Of a stretch of DNA of 64,000 bases, positions 23,379-34,688 are shown piece after piece. The DNA is from Peronospora farinosa. Lineage: Eukaryota; Oomycota; Peronosporomycetes; Peronosporales; Peronosporaceae. Position 1 is the stretch's first letter. Every line of letters begins with the position of its first letter. The position numbers and the translations under genes were made by a program. The DNA lies in NCBI GenBank assembly GCA_947646735.1, contig CANTFK010000478.1, forward strand, positions 32,989 to 96,988, in the 5' to 3' direction. A model generated the notes under the pieces. It was not told the origin of the DNA. It saw nothing but the letters and a program-made list of their open reading frames with translations, and did no database searches.

Positions 23379-23641
23379 TATCGCACATCGAAGGTGTCGG
23401 CTATAGGGGTACCCTTCTTTGGACCGGCGTTTGATTCTACAGTACAACTTGTCTAAAATGTTTCTGCACTTACTGATAACCTGTCTAATCTGCTAACCTA
23501 TGGTCAATCCCGAGAACGTCCATCCAATTAGTATAAAACTGCCGTATTTTGTAGCCTTTATTATCTTATAAAACCTTTTAGTGTCAGCTTAGACAGGTTC
23601 TTCTATACTATATACACTGCTGAGGCTTTGATTACACGTAA
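23379..23641. other. AT-richer unique spacer
   Basis: About 260 bp of unique, relatively AT-rich sequence between the truncated macrosatellite copy and the lysyl-tRNA synthetase remnant. TATA-like strings occur near 23532 and 23567, but nothing downstream is intact, so no promoter is called. No gene is seen. Confidence 0.7.
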
Positions 23642-24346
23642 GAAACTGCAACTCTTGCAGATGAAAAAGAATTGGACCCTACTGCCTATTTTTCAATCGT
23701 GTAAGTGAACTAGAAGGTGAACCCTTACCCTCACAAATTTCATGTATCCATTCCGTTACCTGAATTTCAAGAAAAATTTGGCAATGTAGAAGCTAGTAGC
23801 CATATCACTGAGACCGTCTAAGTTGCTGGTCGACTTGTCAACTTCGTAATAAACGTTCTTCTGGAGCGAAATTGGTCTTTTATGATCTTCGTACCGATGG
23901 AAAAAGCTTCAAATAATGTCGGACATTGGATCCGATGAAAATGACCAAGCTTCTATCAAAATCCACAGCATTTTACGTCGTGGAGATATCATAGGGGTCT
24001 AAGAGTACCCTGGTAAATTCAAAAGGGTGAATTGCCGTATCCATTTATCGCAACAATTGGTACTATTGTCTCCTTGTATGCACATGCTGTCAAAAAGTCA
24101 TACTGGACTCACTCTTCAACAGGACACACGGTATCGTCAAAGGTGATTGGATCTTATTATGAATGATGACACGCGTGGAGCATTTTCACTTGAGCCAAAA
24201 TCATAAACGCCATTCGTCGATTTTTGTGCGATAAGAACTTTTTGGAAGTTGAGACTCAAATGGTGTAAATGATTGTCGGAGGTGCTGCTGCAAAACCTTT
24301 TGTTACGTATCACAATGATCTGCACATGAACTTGTTTAACCGTTAA
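23642..24346 (+). pseudogene. decayed lysyl-tRNA synthetase fragment
   Basis: The family charges tRNA-Lys with lysine (class II aminoacyl-tRNA synthetase). Recognisable segments, in the right order for a eukaryotic cytosolic enzyme, are: DEKELDPTAYF (from 23660), NPYPHKFHVSIPLPEFQEKF, VAGRLVN then KRSSGAKLVFYDLRTDGKSF (anticodon-binding OB fold, 23822-23910), ILRRGDIIGV, LLSPCMHML, DTRYRQR-LDLIMNDDTRG, AKIINAIRRFL, FLEVET (class II motif 1) and GGAAAKPFVTYHNDLHMNL (24269-24337). The reading frame changes at least five times. In-frame stops include 23819, 24000, 24144 (replacing the Tyr of RQRYLDL) and 24266. The proline expected after EVET in motif 1 is CAA (Gln). About 235 codons are represented and the catalytic C-terminal half is absent. 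It is clearly non-functional. No intron is evident, which fits either a retrocopy or an intron-poor genome. Confidence 0.9.
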
Positions 24347-24378
24347 GTTTATGGAGAGCGTGCGTTTTCACCAGTGAA

Positions 24379-24600
24379 ATGCCCGTCATCCGTGCCAGCA
24401 TCGATGAGTTGCTCACGTTGATCCGCCTTCATGCTGTAACGTTCGTAGATGGCTTCAACCTCTCGGATCACATGTTGAACTCGACTCTCGACCGGTATGA
24501 CGGTAACGTATACGAGGCTCTGTAAAAGTCTGCGCAGTACGATCCTCTGAATCACTCGTCGGACAAGGTCGCGGTGTACGAGTTGCTACACCCGATTTGC
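24379..24600 (+). pseudogene. acyl-CoA oxidase C-terminal fragment
   Basis: The family catalyses the first, FAD-dependent step of peroxisomal fatty-acid beta-oxidation. The frame from 24379 reads [39 protein letters not shown], a TAA stop at 24523-24525, then KSAQYDPLNHSSDKVAVYEL and LHPI. The pattern L-R-x-x-A-V-x-x-V-D-x-F, then D-H-x-L-N-S-x-L-x-R-Y-D-G-N-V-Y, then D-P-L-N matches the conserved C-terminal end of acyl-CoA oxidases. About 73 codons are kept. The FAD-binding and catalytic parts are missing. The frame stays open to TAA at 24694-24696, but the sequence after LHPI is no longer family-like. It begins within about 35 bp of the end of the lysyl-tRNA synthetase remnant, on the same strand. 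Confidence 0.82.
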
Positions 24601-25089
24601 GTTGAAATATCACAGTCATGTCTGGAAGAGGTTGGTGTTAAAAAGAGCTTGGGTCGTCTACTTGAAAAACCAAGTACACACGAATTTCTACTGTAAGAAG
24701 CCACGATTTGTGCAATGCCATTTGCCACAACGTGCGAACTAACTTCAACATGGGCGATACAACGATCAAGTCACTGACAAGCGAATATTAGTGACCTTTC
24801 ATTATTAAATTTGCGTTGTGGCTTGCACCTCAAGATTGACTTGTCAGTGGCACTAAGCTCAGTGATAAAAGCGACTGAACTTGGGCTTTTCCCCTGAGCA
24901 ATCGACGGTGGCCACGGAGACTGGGTAGACGGTGAGGCCATACAAAATTTGACTTTTGGAGGGACTGAGACAATTACAAATAATAGCGACGTAGTAAGCG
25001 AAGCAGCAGCAGCAGCAGCACCCGGTCGATGTGGAATCCTGATGGGTAATGTCGGCTACACCATGTAAGGAGGAACATATCAATCAAAC
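24601..25089. other. unique spacer with short unassigned open frames
   Basis: Unique DNA after the acyl-CoA oxidase remnant. A plus-strand frame is open from 24898 to 25065 (56 codons, stop 25066-25068). It reads GDWVDGEAIQNLTFGGTET, then a run of six alanines encoded by the GCA microsatellite, then GRCGILMGNVGYTM. It has no early Met and matches nothing I know. The DNA around 24700-24790 has short open stretches on both strands, also unassigned. It may hold further decayed gene pieces. Confidence 0.6.
25002..25020. repeat. AGC trinucleotide microsatellite
   Basis: Six uninterrupted AGC units, then a final A. In the plus-strand frame that ends at 25068 they read as poly-Ala. On the minus strand one frame reads poly-Cys. 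Confidence 0.9.
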
Positions 25090-25373
25090 CTATTCCTCCT
25101 CGTTACTGTCTTCATCCTCGGTGTGCTCCTCCTTTTGCTCAAAGATTGCTTCGCCTCGGTCAGCAATCTTGCTCTTCTTTTGACGCTTCCAAGCGGGCAA
25201 ATCTGATTCATCCTCGAAAACACTCGCACTGTGTTCTTGCTCCGTGATGAAAGCTGTTTGGAGAGACGTGAGTTTTGCTTTACAGTATGTCTCTTCTTTG
25301 CGTTTTCTTCCAGCATTTTTCGCAGACCTCCAAGATGTTGGATAGCTGTCTCATACGCGCGCGTAATCGCCAC
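25090..25373 (-). pseudogene. C-terminal tail of the right-array coiled-coil gene
   Basis: On the minus strand the array runs out into non-repetitive coding-like sequence. One frame continues from the last repeat unit (DLQTQQFAVAITRAYETAIQ, then HLGGLRKMLEEN). A second frame, open from 25350 down to a TAG at 25090-25092 (86 codons), takes over near 25300. It reads KEETYCKAKLTSLQTAFITE, ESDLPAWKRQKKSKIAD and an acidic end, EEHTEDEDSNEEE. The basic patch (KRQKKSK) followed by an acidic tail is typical of a genuine C-terminus. The frame change implies at least one indel, so I call it a pseudogene fragment. It fixes the ancestral strand of the right array as minus and places the gene's 3' end here, with the body extending rightwards. 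The parent protein is not recognised. Confidence 0.6.
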
Positions 25374-25420
25374 GGCAAACTGCTGCGTCTGAAGATCCGC
25401 CGCCGCCGCGCGCTCAGAGC

Positions 25421-25904
25421 CGATACACGATCCTCAGCCCTGACTTCTCGCACCGCGCCACAAGCGCGTCCTTCTCCTCCGGGCAAGCCGCCACCTCGGC
25501 ATTCTTCTGCGTCTAAAGCTCCGCAGATGCGCGCTCTGTGCCGATAAACGATCCTCAGCCCTGTCTTCTTGCGCCGCGCCACAAGCGCGTCCTTCTCCTC
25601 CGGGCAAGCCGCCACCACGGCATTATTCTGCGTCTAAAGCTCCGCAGATGCGCGCTCTGTGCCGATAAACGATCCTCAGCCCTGAATTCTCGCGACGCGC
25701 CACAAGCGCGTCCTTCTCCTCCGGGCAAGCCGCCACCACGGCATTATTCTGCGTCTAAAGCTCCGCAGATGCGCGCTCTGTGCCGATAAACGATCCTCAG
25801 CCCTGACTTCTCGCGCCGCGCCGCAAACGCGTCCTTTTCCTCCGCGCGCGCTGCCGCCACGGCATTCATTTGTGTTTGACGCTTCGCCGCCGCGCGCTGC
25901 GAGC
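25421..25904 (-). repeat. edge units of the right array
   Basis: The units nearest the C-terminal tail form a distinct 121-bp subtype. They carry 'cgatcctcagccctg' instead of 'cgatcctccagcactg' and 'ctcctccgggcaagccgcc' instead of 'ctcctccgcgcgcgctgcc'. Starts fall near 25421, 25542, 25663 and 25784. A similar pair reappears near 35040-35160, so edge-type units were copied into the array interior about 9.5 kb away. Confidence 0.8.
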
Positions 25905-27204
25905 CGATAAACGATCCTCCAGCACTGACTTCTTGCGCCGCGCCGCATGCGCGTCCTTCTCCTTCTCGCGCGCTGCCGCCATGGTATTCTTTTGTGTCTA
26001 AAGCTCCACCGCCGCGCGCTGCGAGCCGTTAACGATCCTCCAGCACTGACTTCTTGCGCCGCGCCGTAAGCGCGTCCTTCTCCTTCTCGCGCGCTGCCGC
26101 CACGGCATTCTGCTGTGTCTAAATTTCTGCAGCCGCGCGCTGCGAGTCGATAACGATCCTCCAGCACTGACTTCTTGCGCCGCGCCGCATGCGCGTCCTT
26201 CTCCTTCTCGCGCGCTGCCGCCACGGCATTCTTTCGTGTCTAAAGCTCCGCCGCCGCGCTGCGAGCCGATACACGATCCTCCAGCCCTGACTTCTCGCGC
26301 CGCGCCACAAGCGCGTCCTTCTCTTCCGCGCGCACAGCCACCACGGCATTATAGCGTGTCTACAGCTCCGCCGCCGCGCGCTGCGAGCCGATAACGATCC
26401 TCCAGCACTGACTTCTCGCGCCGCGCCGCATGCGCGTCCTTCTCCTTCTCGCGCGCTGCCGCCACGGCATTCTTTCGTGTCTAAAGCTCCGCCGCCGCGC
26501 TGCGAGCCGATACACGATCTTTGAGCACTGACTTCTTTCGCCGCGCCACAAGCGCGTCATTCTCCTCCGCGCGCGCTGCCGCCACGACATTCTTTTGTGT
26601 CTAACGCTCCGCCGCCGCGCGCTGCGAGCCGATAACGATCTTTGAGCACTGACTTCTTTCGCCGCGCCGTAAGCGCGTCCTTTTCCTCCGCGCGCGCTGC
26701 CGCCATGGCATTCATTTCTGTCTATCGCTCCGATACCGCGCGCTGCAAGCCGATAAACGATCTTTTAGCACTGACTTCTTGCGCCGCGCCGTAGGCGTCC
26801 TTCTCCTTCTCGCGCGCTGCCGCCACGGCATTCTTTCGTGTCTAAAGCTCCGCCGCCGCGCTGCGAGCCGATACACGATCCTCCAGCCCTGACTTCTCGC
26901 GCCGCGCCACAAGCGCGTCCTTCTCTTCCGCGCGCACAGCCACCACGGCATTCTGCTGCGTCTGAAGCTCCTCAGACGCGCGCTCAGAGCCGATACACGA
27001 TCCTCCAGCACTGACTTCTTGCGCCGCGCCGCATGCGCGTCCTTCTCCTTCTCGCGCGCTGCCGCCATGGTATTCTTTTGTGTCTAAAGCTCCACCGCCG
27101 CGCGCTGCGAGCCGTTAACGATCCTCTAGCACTGACTTCTTGCGCCGCGCCGTAAGCGCGTCCTTCTCCTTCTTGCGCGCTGCCGCCATGGTATTCTTTT
27201 GTGT

Positions 27205-30200
27205 CTAAAGCTCCACCGCCGCGCGCTGCGAGCCGTTAACGATCCTCCAGCACTGACTTCTTGCGCCGCGCCACAAGCGCGTCCTTCTCTTCCGCGCGCA
27301 CAGCCACCACGGCATTCTGCTGCGTCTGAAGCTCCTCAGACGCGCGCTCAGAGCCGATACACGATCCTCCAGCACTGACTTCTTGCGCCGCGCCGCATGC
27401 GCGTCCTTCTCCTTCTCGCGCGCTGCCGCCATGGTATTCTTTTGTGTCTAAAGCTCCACCGCCGCGCGCTGCGAGCCGTTAACGATCCTCTAGCACTGAC
27501 TTCTTGCGCCGCGCCGTAAGCGCGTCCTTCTCCTTCTTGCGCGCTGCCGCCATGGTATTCTTTTGTGTCTAAAGCTCCACCGCCGCGCGCTGCGAGCCGT
27601 TAACGATCCTCCAGCACTGACTTCTTGCGCCGCGCCGTAAGCGCGTCCTTCTCCTTCTCGCGCGCTGCCGCCACGGCATTATAGCGTGTCTACAGCTCCG
27701 CCGCCGCGCGCTGCGAGCCGATAACGATCCTCCAGCACTGACTTCTCGCGCCGCGCCGCATGCGCGTCCTTCTCCTTCTCGCGCGCTGCCGCCACGGCAT
27801 TCTTTCGTGTCTAAAGCTCCGCCGCCGCGCTGCGAGCCGATACACGATCCTCCAGCCCTGACTTCTCGCGCCGCGCCACAAGCGCGTCCTTCTCTTCCGC
27901 GCGCACAGCCACCACGGCATTCTGCTGCGTCTAAAGCTCCTCAGACGCGCGCTCAGAGCCGATACACGATCCTCCAGCACTGACTTCTTGCGCCGCGCCG
28001 CATGCGCGTCCTTCTCCTTCTCGCGCGCTGCCGCCATGGTATTCTTTTGTGTCTAAAGCTCCACCGCCGCGCGCTGCGAGCCGTTAACGATCCTCTAGCA
28101 CTGACTTCTTGCGCCGCGCCGTAAGCGCGTCCTTCTCCTTCTCGCGCGCTGCCGCCACGGCATTCTTTCGTGTCTAAAGCTCCGCCGCCGCGCTGCGAGC
28201 CGATACACGATCCTCCAGCCCTGACTTCTCGCGCCGCGCCACAAGCGCGTCCTTCTCTTCCGCGCGCACAGCCACCACGGCATTCTGCTGCGTCTAAAGC
28301 TCCTCAGACGCGCGCTCAGAGCCGATACACGATCCTCCAGCACTGACTTCTTGCGCCGCGCCGCATGCGCGTCCTTCTCCTTCTCGCGCGCTGCCGCCAC
28401 GGCATTATATTGTGTCTAAAGCTCCGCCGCCGCGCTGCGAGCCGATAAACGATCCTCCAGCACTGACTTCTTGCGCCGCGCCGCATGCGCGTCCTTCTCC
28501 TTCTCTCGCGCTGCCGCCACGACATAACTTTCTGTCTAACGCTCCGCCGCCACGACATTACTTTGTGTCTAATGCTCCGCCGCCGCGCGCTGCGAGCCGA
28601 TAACGATACTCCAGCACTGACTTCTTGCGCCGAGCCGTAAACGCGTCCTTCTCCTTCTCGCGCGCTGCCGCCACGGCATTATATTGTGTCTAAAGCTCCG
28701 CCGCCGCGCTGCGAGCCGATACACGATCCTCCAGCCCTGACTTCTCGCGCCGCGCCACAAGCGCGTCCTTCTCTTCCGCGCGCACAGCCACCACGGCATT
28801 CTGCTGCGTCTGAAGCTCCTCAGACGCGCGCTCAGAGCCGATACACGATCCTCCAGCCCTGACTTCTCGCACCGCGCCGTAAGCGCGTCCTTCTCCTTCT
28901 CGCGCGCTGCCGCCATGGTATTCTTTTGTGTCTAAAGCTCCACCGCCGCGCGCTGCGAGCCGTTAACGATCCTCTAGCACTGACTTCTTGCGCCGCGCCG
29001 TAAGCGCGTCCTTCTCCTTCTTGCGCGCTGCCGCCATGGTATTCTTTTGTGTCTAAAGCTCCACCGCCGCGCGCTGCGAGCCGTTAACGATCCTCCAGCA
29101 CTGACTTCTTGCGCCGCGCCGCATGCGCGTCCTTCTCCTTCTCGCGCGCTGCCGCCACGGCATTCTTTCGTGTCTAAAGCTCCGCCGCCGCGCTGCGAGC
29201 CGATACACGATCCTCCAGCCCTGACTTCTCGCGCCGCGCCACAAGCGCGTCCTTCTCTTCCGCGCGCACAGCCACCACGGCATTCTGCTGCGTCTGAAGC
29301 TCCTCAGACGCGCGCTCAGAGCCGATACACGATCCTCCAGCACTGACTTCTTGCGCCGCGCCGCATGCGCGTCCTTCTCCTTCTCGCGCGCTGCCGCCAT
29401 GGTATTCTTTTGTGTCTAAAGCTCCACCGCCGCGCGCTGCGAGCCGTTAACGATCCTCTAGCACTGACTTCTTGCGCCGCGCCGTAAGCGCGTCCTTCTC
29501 CTTCTTGCGCGCTGCCGCCATGGTATTCTTTTGTGTCTAAAGCTCCACCGCCGCGCGCTGCGAGCCGTTAACGATCCTCCAGCACTGACTTCTTGCGCCG
29601 CGCCGTAAGCGCGTCCTTCTCCTTCTCGCGCGCTGCCGCCACGGCATTATAGCGTGTCTACAGCTCCGCCGCCGCGCGCTGCGAGCCGATAACGATCCTC
29701 CAGCACTGACTTCTCGCGCCGCGCCGCATGCGCGTCCTTCTCCTTCTCGCGCGCTGCCGCCACGGCATTCTTTCGTGTCTAAAGCTCCGCCGCCGCGCTG
29801 CGAGCCGATACACGATCCTCCAGCCCTGACTTCTCGCGCCGCGCCACAAGCGCGTCCTTCTCTTCCGCGCGCACAGCCACCACGGCATTCTGCTGCGTCT
29901 AAAGCTCCTCAGACGCGCGCTCAGAGCCGATACACGATCCTCCAGCACTGACTTCTTGCGCCGCGCCGCATGCGCGTCCTTCTCCTTCTCGCGCGCTGCC
30001 GCCACGGCATTCTTTCGTGTCTAAAGCTCCGCCGCCGCGCTGCGAGCCGATACACGATCCTCTAGCACTGACTTCTTGCGCCGCGCCGTAAGCGCGTCCT
30101 TCTCCTTCTCGCGCGCTGCCGCCACGGCATTCTTTCGTGTCTAAAGCTCCGCCGCCGCGCTGCGAGCCGATACACGATCCTCCAGCCCTGACTTCTCGCG

Positions 30201-30763
30201 CCGCGCCACAAGCGCGTCCTTCTCTTCCGCGCGCACAGCCACCACGGCATTCTGCTGCGTCTAAAGCTCCTCAGACGCGCGCTCAGAGCCGATACACGAT
30301 CCTCCAGCACTGACTTCTTGCGCCGCGCCGCATGCGCGTCCTTCTCCTTCTCGCGCGCTGCCGCCACGACATAACTTTCTGTCTAACGCTCCGCCGCCAC
30401 GACATTACTTTGTGTCTAATGCTCCGCCGCCGCGCGCTGCGAGCCGATAACGATCCTCCAGCACTGACTTCTTGCGCCGAGCCGTAAACGCGTCCTTCTC
30501 CTTCTCGCGCGCTGCCGCCACGGCATAATATTGTGTCTAAAGCTCCGCCGCCGCGCTGCGAGCCGATACACGATCCTCCAGCCCTGACTTCTCGCGCCGC
30601 GCCACAAGCGCGTCCTTCTCTTCCGCGCGCACAGCCACCACGGCATTCTGCTGCGTCTGAAGCTCCTCAGACGCGCGCTCAGAGCCGATACACGATCCTC
30701 CAGCCCTGACTTCTCGCACCGCGCCGTAAGCGCGTCCTTCTCCTTCTCGCGCGCTGCCGCCAT
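27205..30763. repeat. approximately 1.97-kb higher-order block, at least two copies
   Basis: Multi-unit patterns at 27690-28037 and 28095-28400 recur at 29658-30005 and 30062-30367, an offset of 1967-1968 bp. The unit order (taggable by 'gcattatagcgtg', 'gcattctttcgtg' and 'catggtattctttt') is preserved. Part of the same pattern recurs again at 32696-33043 and 41431-41939. Confidence 0.75.
28520..28585. repeat. 33-bp internal duplication within an array unit
   Basis: A segment starting 'cgacataactttctgtcta' (28520-28552) is followed directly by a diverged copy starting 'cgacattactttgtgtcta' (28553-28585). This lengthens the unit by 33 bp, or 11 codons, and keeps frame locally. The extended unit type recurs many times, for example near 30368, 31616, 32386, 32650, 35358, 36000, 36523, 37067, 41865, 42133, 43208 and 45226. 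It is absent from the 25.4-28.5 kb part and from the last 18 kb. Confidence 0.85.
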
Positions 30764-33100
30764 GGTATTCTTTTGTGTCTAAAGCTCCACCGCCGCGCGC
30801 TGCGAGCCGTTAACGATCCTCTAGCACTGACTTCTTGCGCCGCGCCGTAAGCGCGTCCTTCTCCTTCTTGCGCGCTGCCGCCATGGTATTCTTTTGTGTC
30901 TAAAGCTCCACCGCCGCGCGCTGCGAGCCGTTAACGATCCTCCAGCACTGACTTCTCGCGCCGCGCCACAAGCGCGTCCTTCTCTTCCGCGCGCACAGCC
31001 ACCACGGCATTCTGCTGCGTCTAAAGCTCCTCAGACGCGCGCTCAGAGCCGATACACGATCCTCCAGCACTGACTTCTCGCACCGCGCCGCATGCGCGTC
31101 CTTCTCCTTCTCGCGCGCTGCCGCCATGGTATTCTTTTGTGTCTAAAGCTCCACCGCCGCGCGCTGCGAGCCGTTAACGATCCTCTAGCACTGACTTCTT
31201 GCGCCGCGCCGTAAGCGCGTCCTTCTCCTTCTTGCGCGCTGCCGCCATGGTATTCTTTTGTGTCTAAAGCTCCACCGCCGCGCGCTGCGAGCCGTTAACG
31301 ATCCTCCAGCACTGACTTCTCGCGCCGCGCCACAAGCGCGTCCTTCTCTTCCGCGCGCACAGCCACCACGGCATTCTGCTGCGTCTAAAGCTCCTCAGAC
31401 GCGCGCTCAGAGCCGATACACGATCCTCCAGCACTGACTTCTTGCGCCGCGCCGCATGCGCGTCCTTCTCCTTCTCGCGCGCTGCCGCCACGACATTACA
31501 TTCTGTCTGACGCTTTGCCGCCGCGCGCTGCGAGCCGATAAACGATCCTCCAGCACTGACTTCTTGCGCCGCGCCGCATGCGCGTCCTTCTCCTTCTCGC
31601 GCGCTGCCGCCACGACATAACTTTCTGTCTAACGCTCCGCCGCCACGACATTACTTTGTGTCTAATGCTCCGCCGCCGCGCGCTGCGAGCCGATAACGAT
31701 CCTCCAGCACTGACTTCTTGCGCCGAGCCGTAAACGCGTCCTTCTCCTTCTCGCGCGCTGCCGCCACGGCATAATATTGTGTCTAAAGCTCCGCCGCCGC
31801 GCTGCGAGCCGATACACGATCCTCCAGCCCTGACTTCTCGCGCCGCGCCACAAGCGCGTCCTTCTCTTCCGCGCGCACAGCCACCACGGCATTCTGCTGC
31901 GTCTAAAGCTCCTCAGACGCGCGCTCAGAGCCGATACACGATCCTCCAGCACTGACTTCTTGCGCCGCGCCGCATGCGCGTCCTTCTCCTTCTCGCGCGC
32001 TGCCGCCACGGCATTCTTTCGTGTCTAAAGCTCCGCCGCCGCGCTGCGAGCCGATACACGATCCTCCAGCCCTGACTTCTCGCGCCGCGCCACAAGCGCG
32101 TCCTTCTCTTCCGCGCGCACAGCCACCACGGCATTCTGCTGCGTCTAAAGCTCCTCAGACGCGCGCTCAGAGCCGATACACGATCCTCCAGCACTGACTT
32201 CTTGCGCCGCGCCGCATGCGCGTCCTTCTCCTTCTCGCGCGCTGCCGCCACGGCATTATATTGTGTCTAAAGCTCCGCCGCCGCGCTGCGAGCCGATAAA
32301 CGATCCTCCAGCACTGACTTCTTGCGCCGCGCCGCATGCGCGTCCTTCTCCTTCTCGCGCGCTGCCGCCACGACATAACTTTCTGTCTAACGCTCCGCCG
32401 CCACGACATTACTTTGTGTCTAATGCTCCGCCGCCGCGCGCTGCGAGCCGATAACGATCCTCCAGCACTGACTTCTTGCGCCGAGCCGTAAACGCGTCCT
32501 TCTCCTTCTCGCGCGCTGCCGCCACGGCATAATATTGTGTCTGACGCTTTGCCGCCGCGCGCTGCGAGCCGATAAACGATCCTCCAGCACTGACTTCTTG
32601 CGCCGCGCCGCATGCGCGTCCTTCTCCTTCTCGCGCGCTGCCGCCACGACATAACTTTCTGTCTAACGCTCCGCCGCCACGACATTACTTTGTGTCTAAT
32701 GCTCCGCCGCCGCGCGCTGCGAGCCGATAACGATCCTCCAGCACTGACTTCTTGCGCCGAGCCGTAAACGCGTCCTTCTCCTTCTCGCGCGCTGCCGCCA
32801 CGGCATAATATTGTGTCTAAAGCTCCGCCGCCGCGCTGCGAGCCGATACACGATCCTCCAGCCCTGACTTCTCGCGCCGCGCCACAAGCGCGTCCTTCTC
32901 TTCCGCGCGCACAGCCACCACGGCATTCTGCTGCGTCTGAAGCTCCTCAGACGCGCGCTCAGAGCCGATACACGATCCTCCAGCCCTGACTTCTCGCACC
33001 GCGCCGTAAGCGCGTCCTTCTCCTTCTCGCGCGCTGCCGCCATGGTATTCTTTTGTGTCTAAAGCTCCACCGCCGCGCGCTGCGAGCCGTTAACGATCCT

Positions 33101-34688
33101 CTAGCACTGACTTCTTGCGCCGCGCCGTAAGCGCGTCCTTCTCCTTCTTGCGCGCTGCCGCCATGGTATTCTTTTGTGTCTAAAGCTCCACCGCCGCGCG
33201 CTGCGAGCCGTTAACGATCCTCCAGCACTGACTTCTTGCGCCGCGCCGCATGCGCGTCCTTCTCCTTCTCGCGCGCTGCCGCCACGGCATTCTTTTGTGT
33301 CTAACGCTCCGCCGCCGCGCGCTGCGAGCCGATAACGATCCTCCAGCACTGACTTCTCGCGCCGCGCCACAAGCGCGTCCTTCTCTTCCGCGCGCACAGC
33401 CACCACGGCATTCTGCTGCGTCTGAAGCTCCTCAGACGCTCGCTCAGAGCCGATATACGATCCTCCAGCACTGACTTCTCGCGCCGCGCCACAAGCGCGT
33501 CCTTCTCTTCCGCGCGCACAGCCACCACGGCATTCTGCTGCGTCTGAAGCTCCTCAGACGCGCGCTCAGAGCCGATAACGATCCTCCAGCACTGACTTCT
33601 CGCGCCGCGCCACAAGCGCGTCCTTCTCTTCCGCGCGCACAGCCACCACGGCATTCTGCTGCGTCTGAAGCTCCTCAGACGCGCGCTCAGAGCCGATACA
33701 CGATCCTCCAGCACTGACTTCTCGCGCCGCGCCACAAGCGCGTCCTTCTCTTCCGCGCGCACAGCCACCACGGCATTCTGCTGCGTCTGAAGCTTGTCAG
33801 ACGCGCGCTCAGAGCCGATACACGATCCTCCAGCACTGACTTCTTGCGCCGCGCCGCATGCGCGTCCTTCTCCTTCTCGCGCGCTGCCGCCATGGTATTC
33901 TTTTGTGTCTAAAGCTCCACCGCCGCGCGCTGCGAGCCGTTAACGATCCTCCAGCACTGACTTCTTGCGCCGCGCCGCATGCGCGTCCTTCTCCTTCTCG
34001 CGCGCTGCCGCCACGGCATTCTTTTGTGTCTAACGCTCCGCCGCCGCGCGCTGCGAGCCGATAACGATCCTCCAGCACTGACTTCTCGCGCCGCGCCACA
34101 AGCGCGTCCTTCTCTTCCGCGCGCACAGCCACCACGGCATTCTGCTGCGTCTGAAGCTTGTCAGACGCGCGCTCAGAGCCGATACACGATCCTCCAGCCC
34201 TGACTTCTCGCACCGCGCCGTAAGCGCGTCCTTCTCCTTCTCGCGCGCTGCCGCCATGGTATTCTTTTGTGTCTAAAGCTCCACCGCCGCGCGCTGCGAG
34301 CCGTTAACGATCCTCTAGCACTGACTTCTTGCGCCGCGCCGTAAGCGCGTCCTTCTCCTTCTTGCGCGCTGCCGCCATGGTATTCTTTTGTGTCTAAAGC
34401 TCCACCGCCGCGCGCTGCGAGCCGTTAACGATCCTCCAGCACTGACTTCTTGCGCCGCGCCGCATGCGCGTCCTTCTCCTTCTCGCGCGCTGCCGCCACG
34501 GCATTCTTTTGTGTCTAACGCTCCGCCGCCGCGCGCTGCGAGCCGATAACGATCCTCCAGCACTGACTTCTCGCGCCGCGCCACAAGCGCGTCCTTCTCT
34601 TCCGCGCGCACAGCCACCACGGCATTCTGCTGCGTCTGAAGCTCCTCAGACGCTCGCTCAGAGCCGATATACGATCCTCCAGCACTGA
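33101..34688. repeat. 1214-bp-offset duplication (ten units)
   Basis: The block at 33101-33474 recurs at 34315-34688. Both copies include the rare variants 'gacgctcgctcagagc' and 'cgatatacgatcc', which mark them as copies of the same segment. The offset equals ten array units. Confidence 0.8.

Noticed and set aside
3315..23456. Plus-strand open frames of about 60-120 codons repeated in each macrosatellite copy (for example the 97- and 100-codon frames)
   Set aside because: They are antisense shadows of the minus-strand coiled-coil signal, Ser/Cys/Phe-rich, and present only because the unit repeats.
23525..23580. TATA-like strings as a promoter for the lysyl-tRNA synthetase segment
   Set aside because: The downstream sequence is a 5'-truncated pseudogene and AT-rich motifs are expected by chance here.
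24137..24555. Minus-strand frames at 24137-24325 and 24349-24555
   Set aside because: They are antisense to the lysyl-tRNA synthetase and acyl-CoA oxidase remnants, which are far more convincing on the plus strand.
24859..25083. Minus-strand 74-codon frame containing a poly-Cys run
   Set aside because: The run is the AGC microsatellite read antisense. The rest has no recognisable features.
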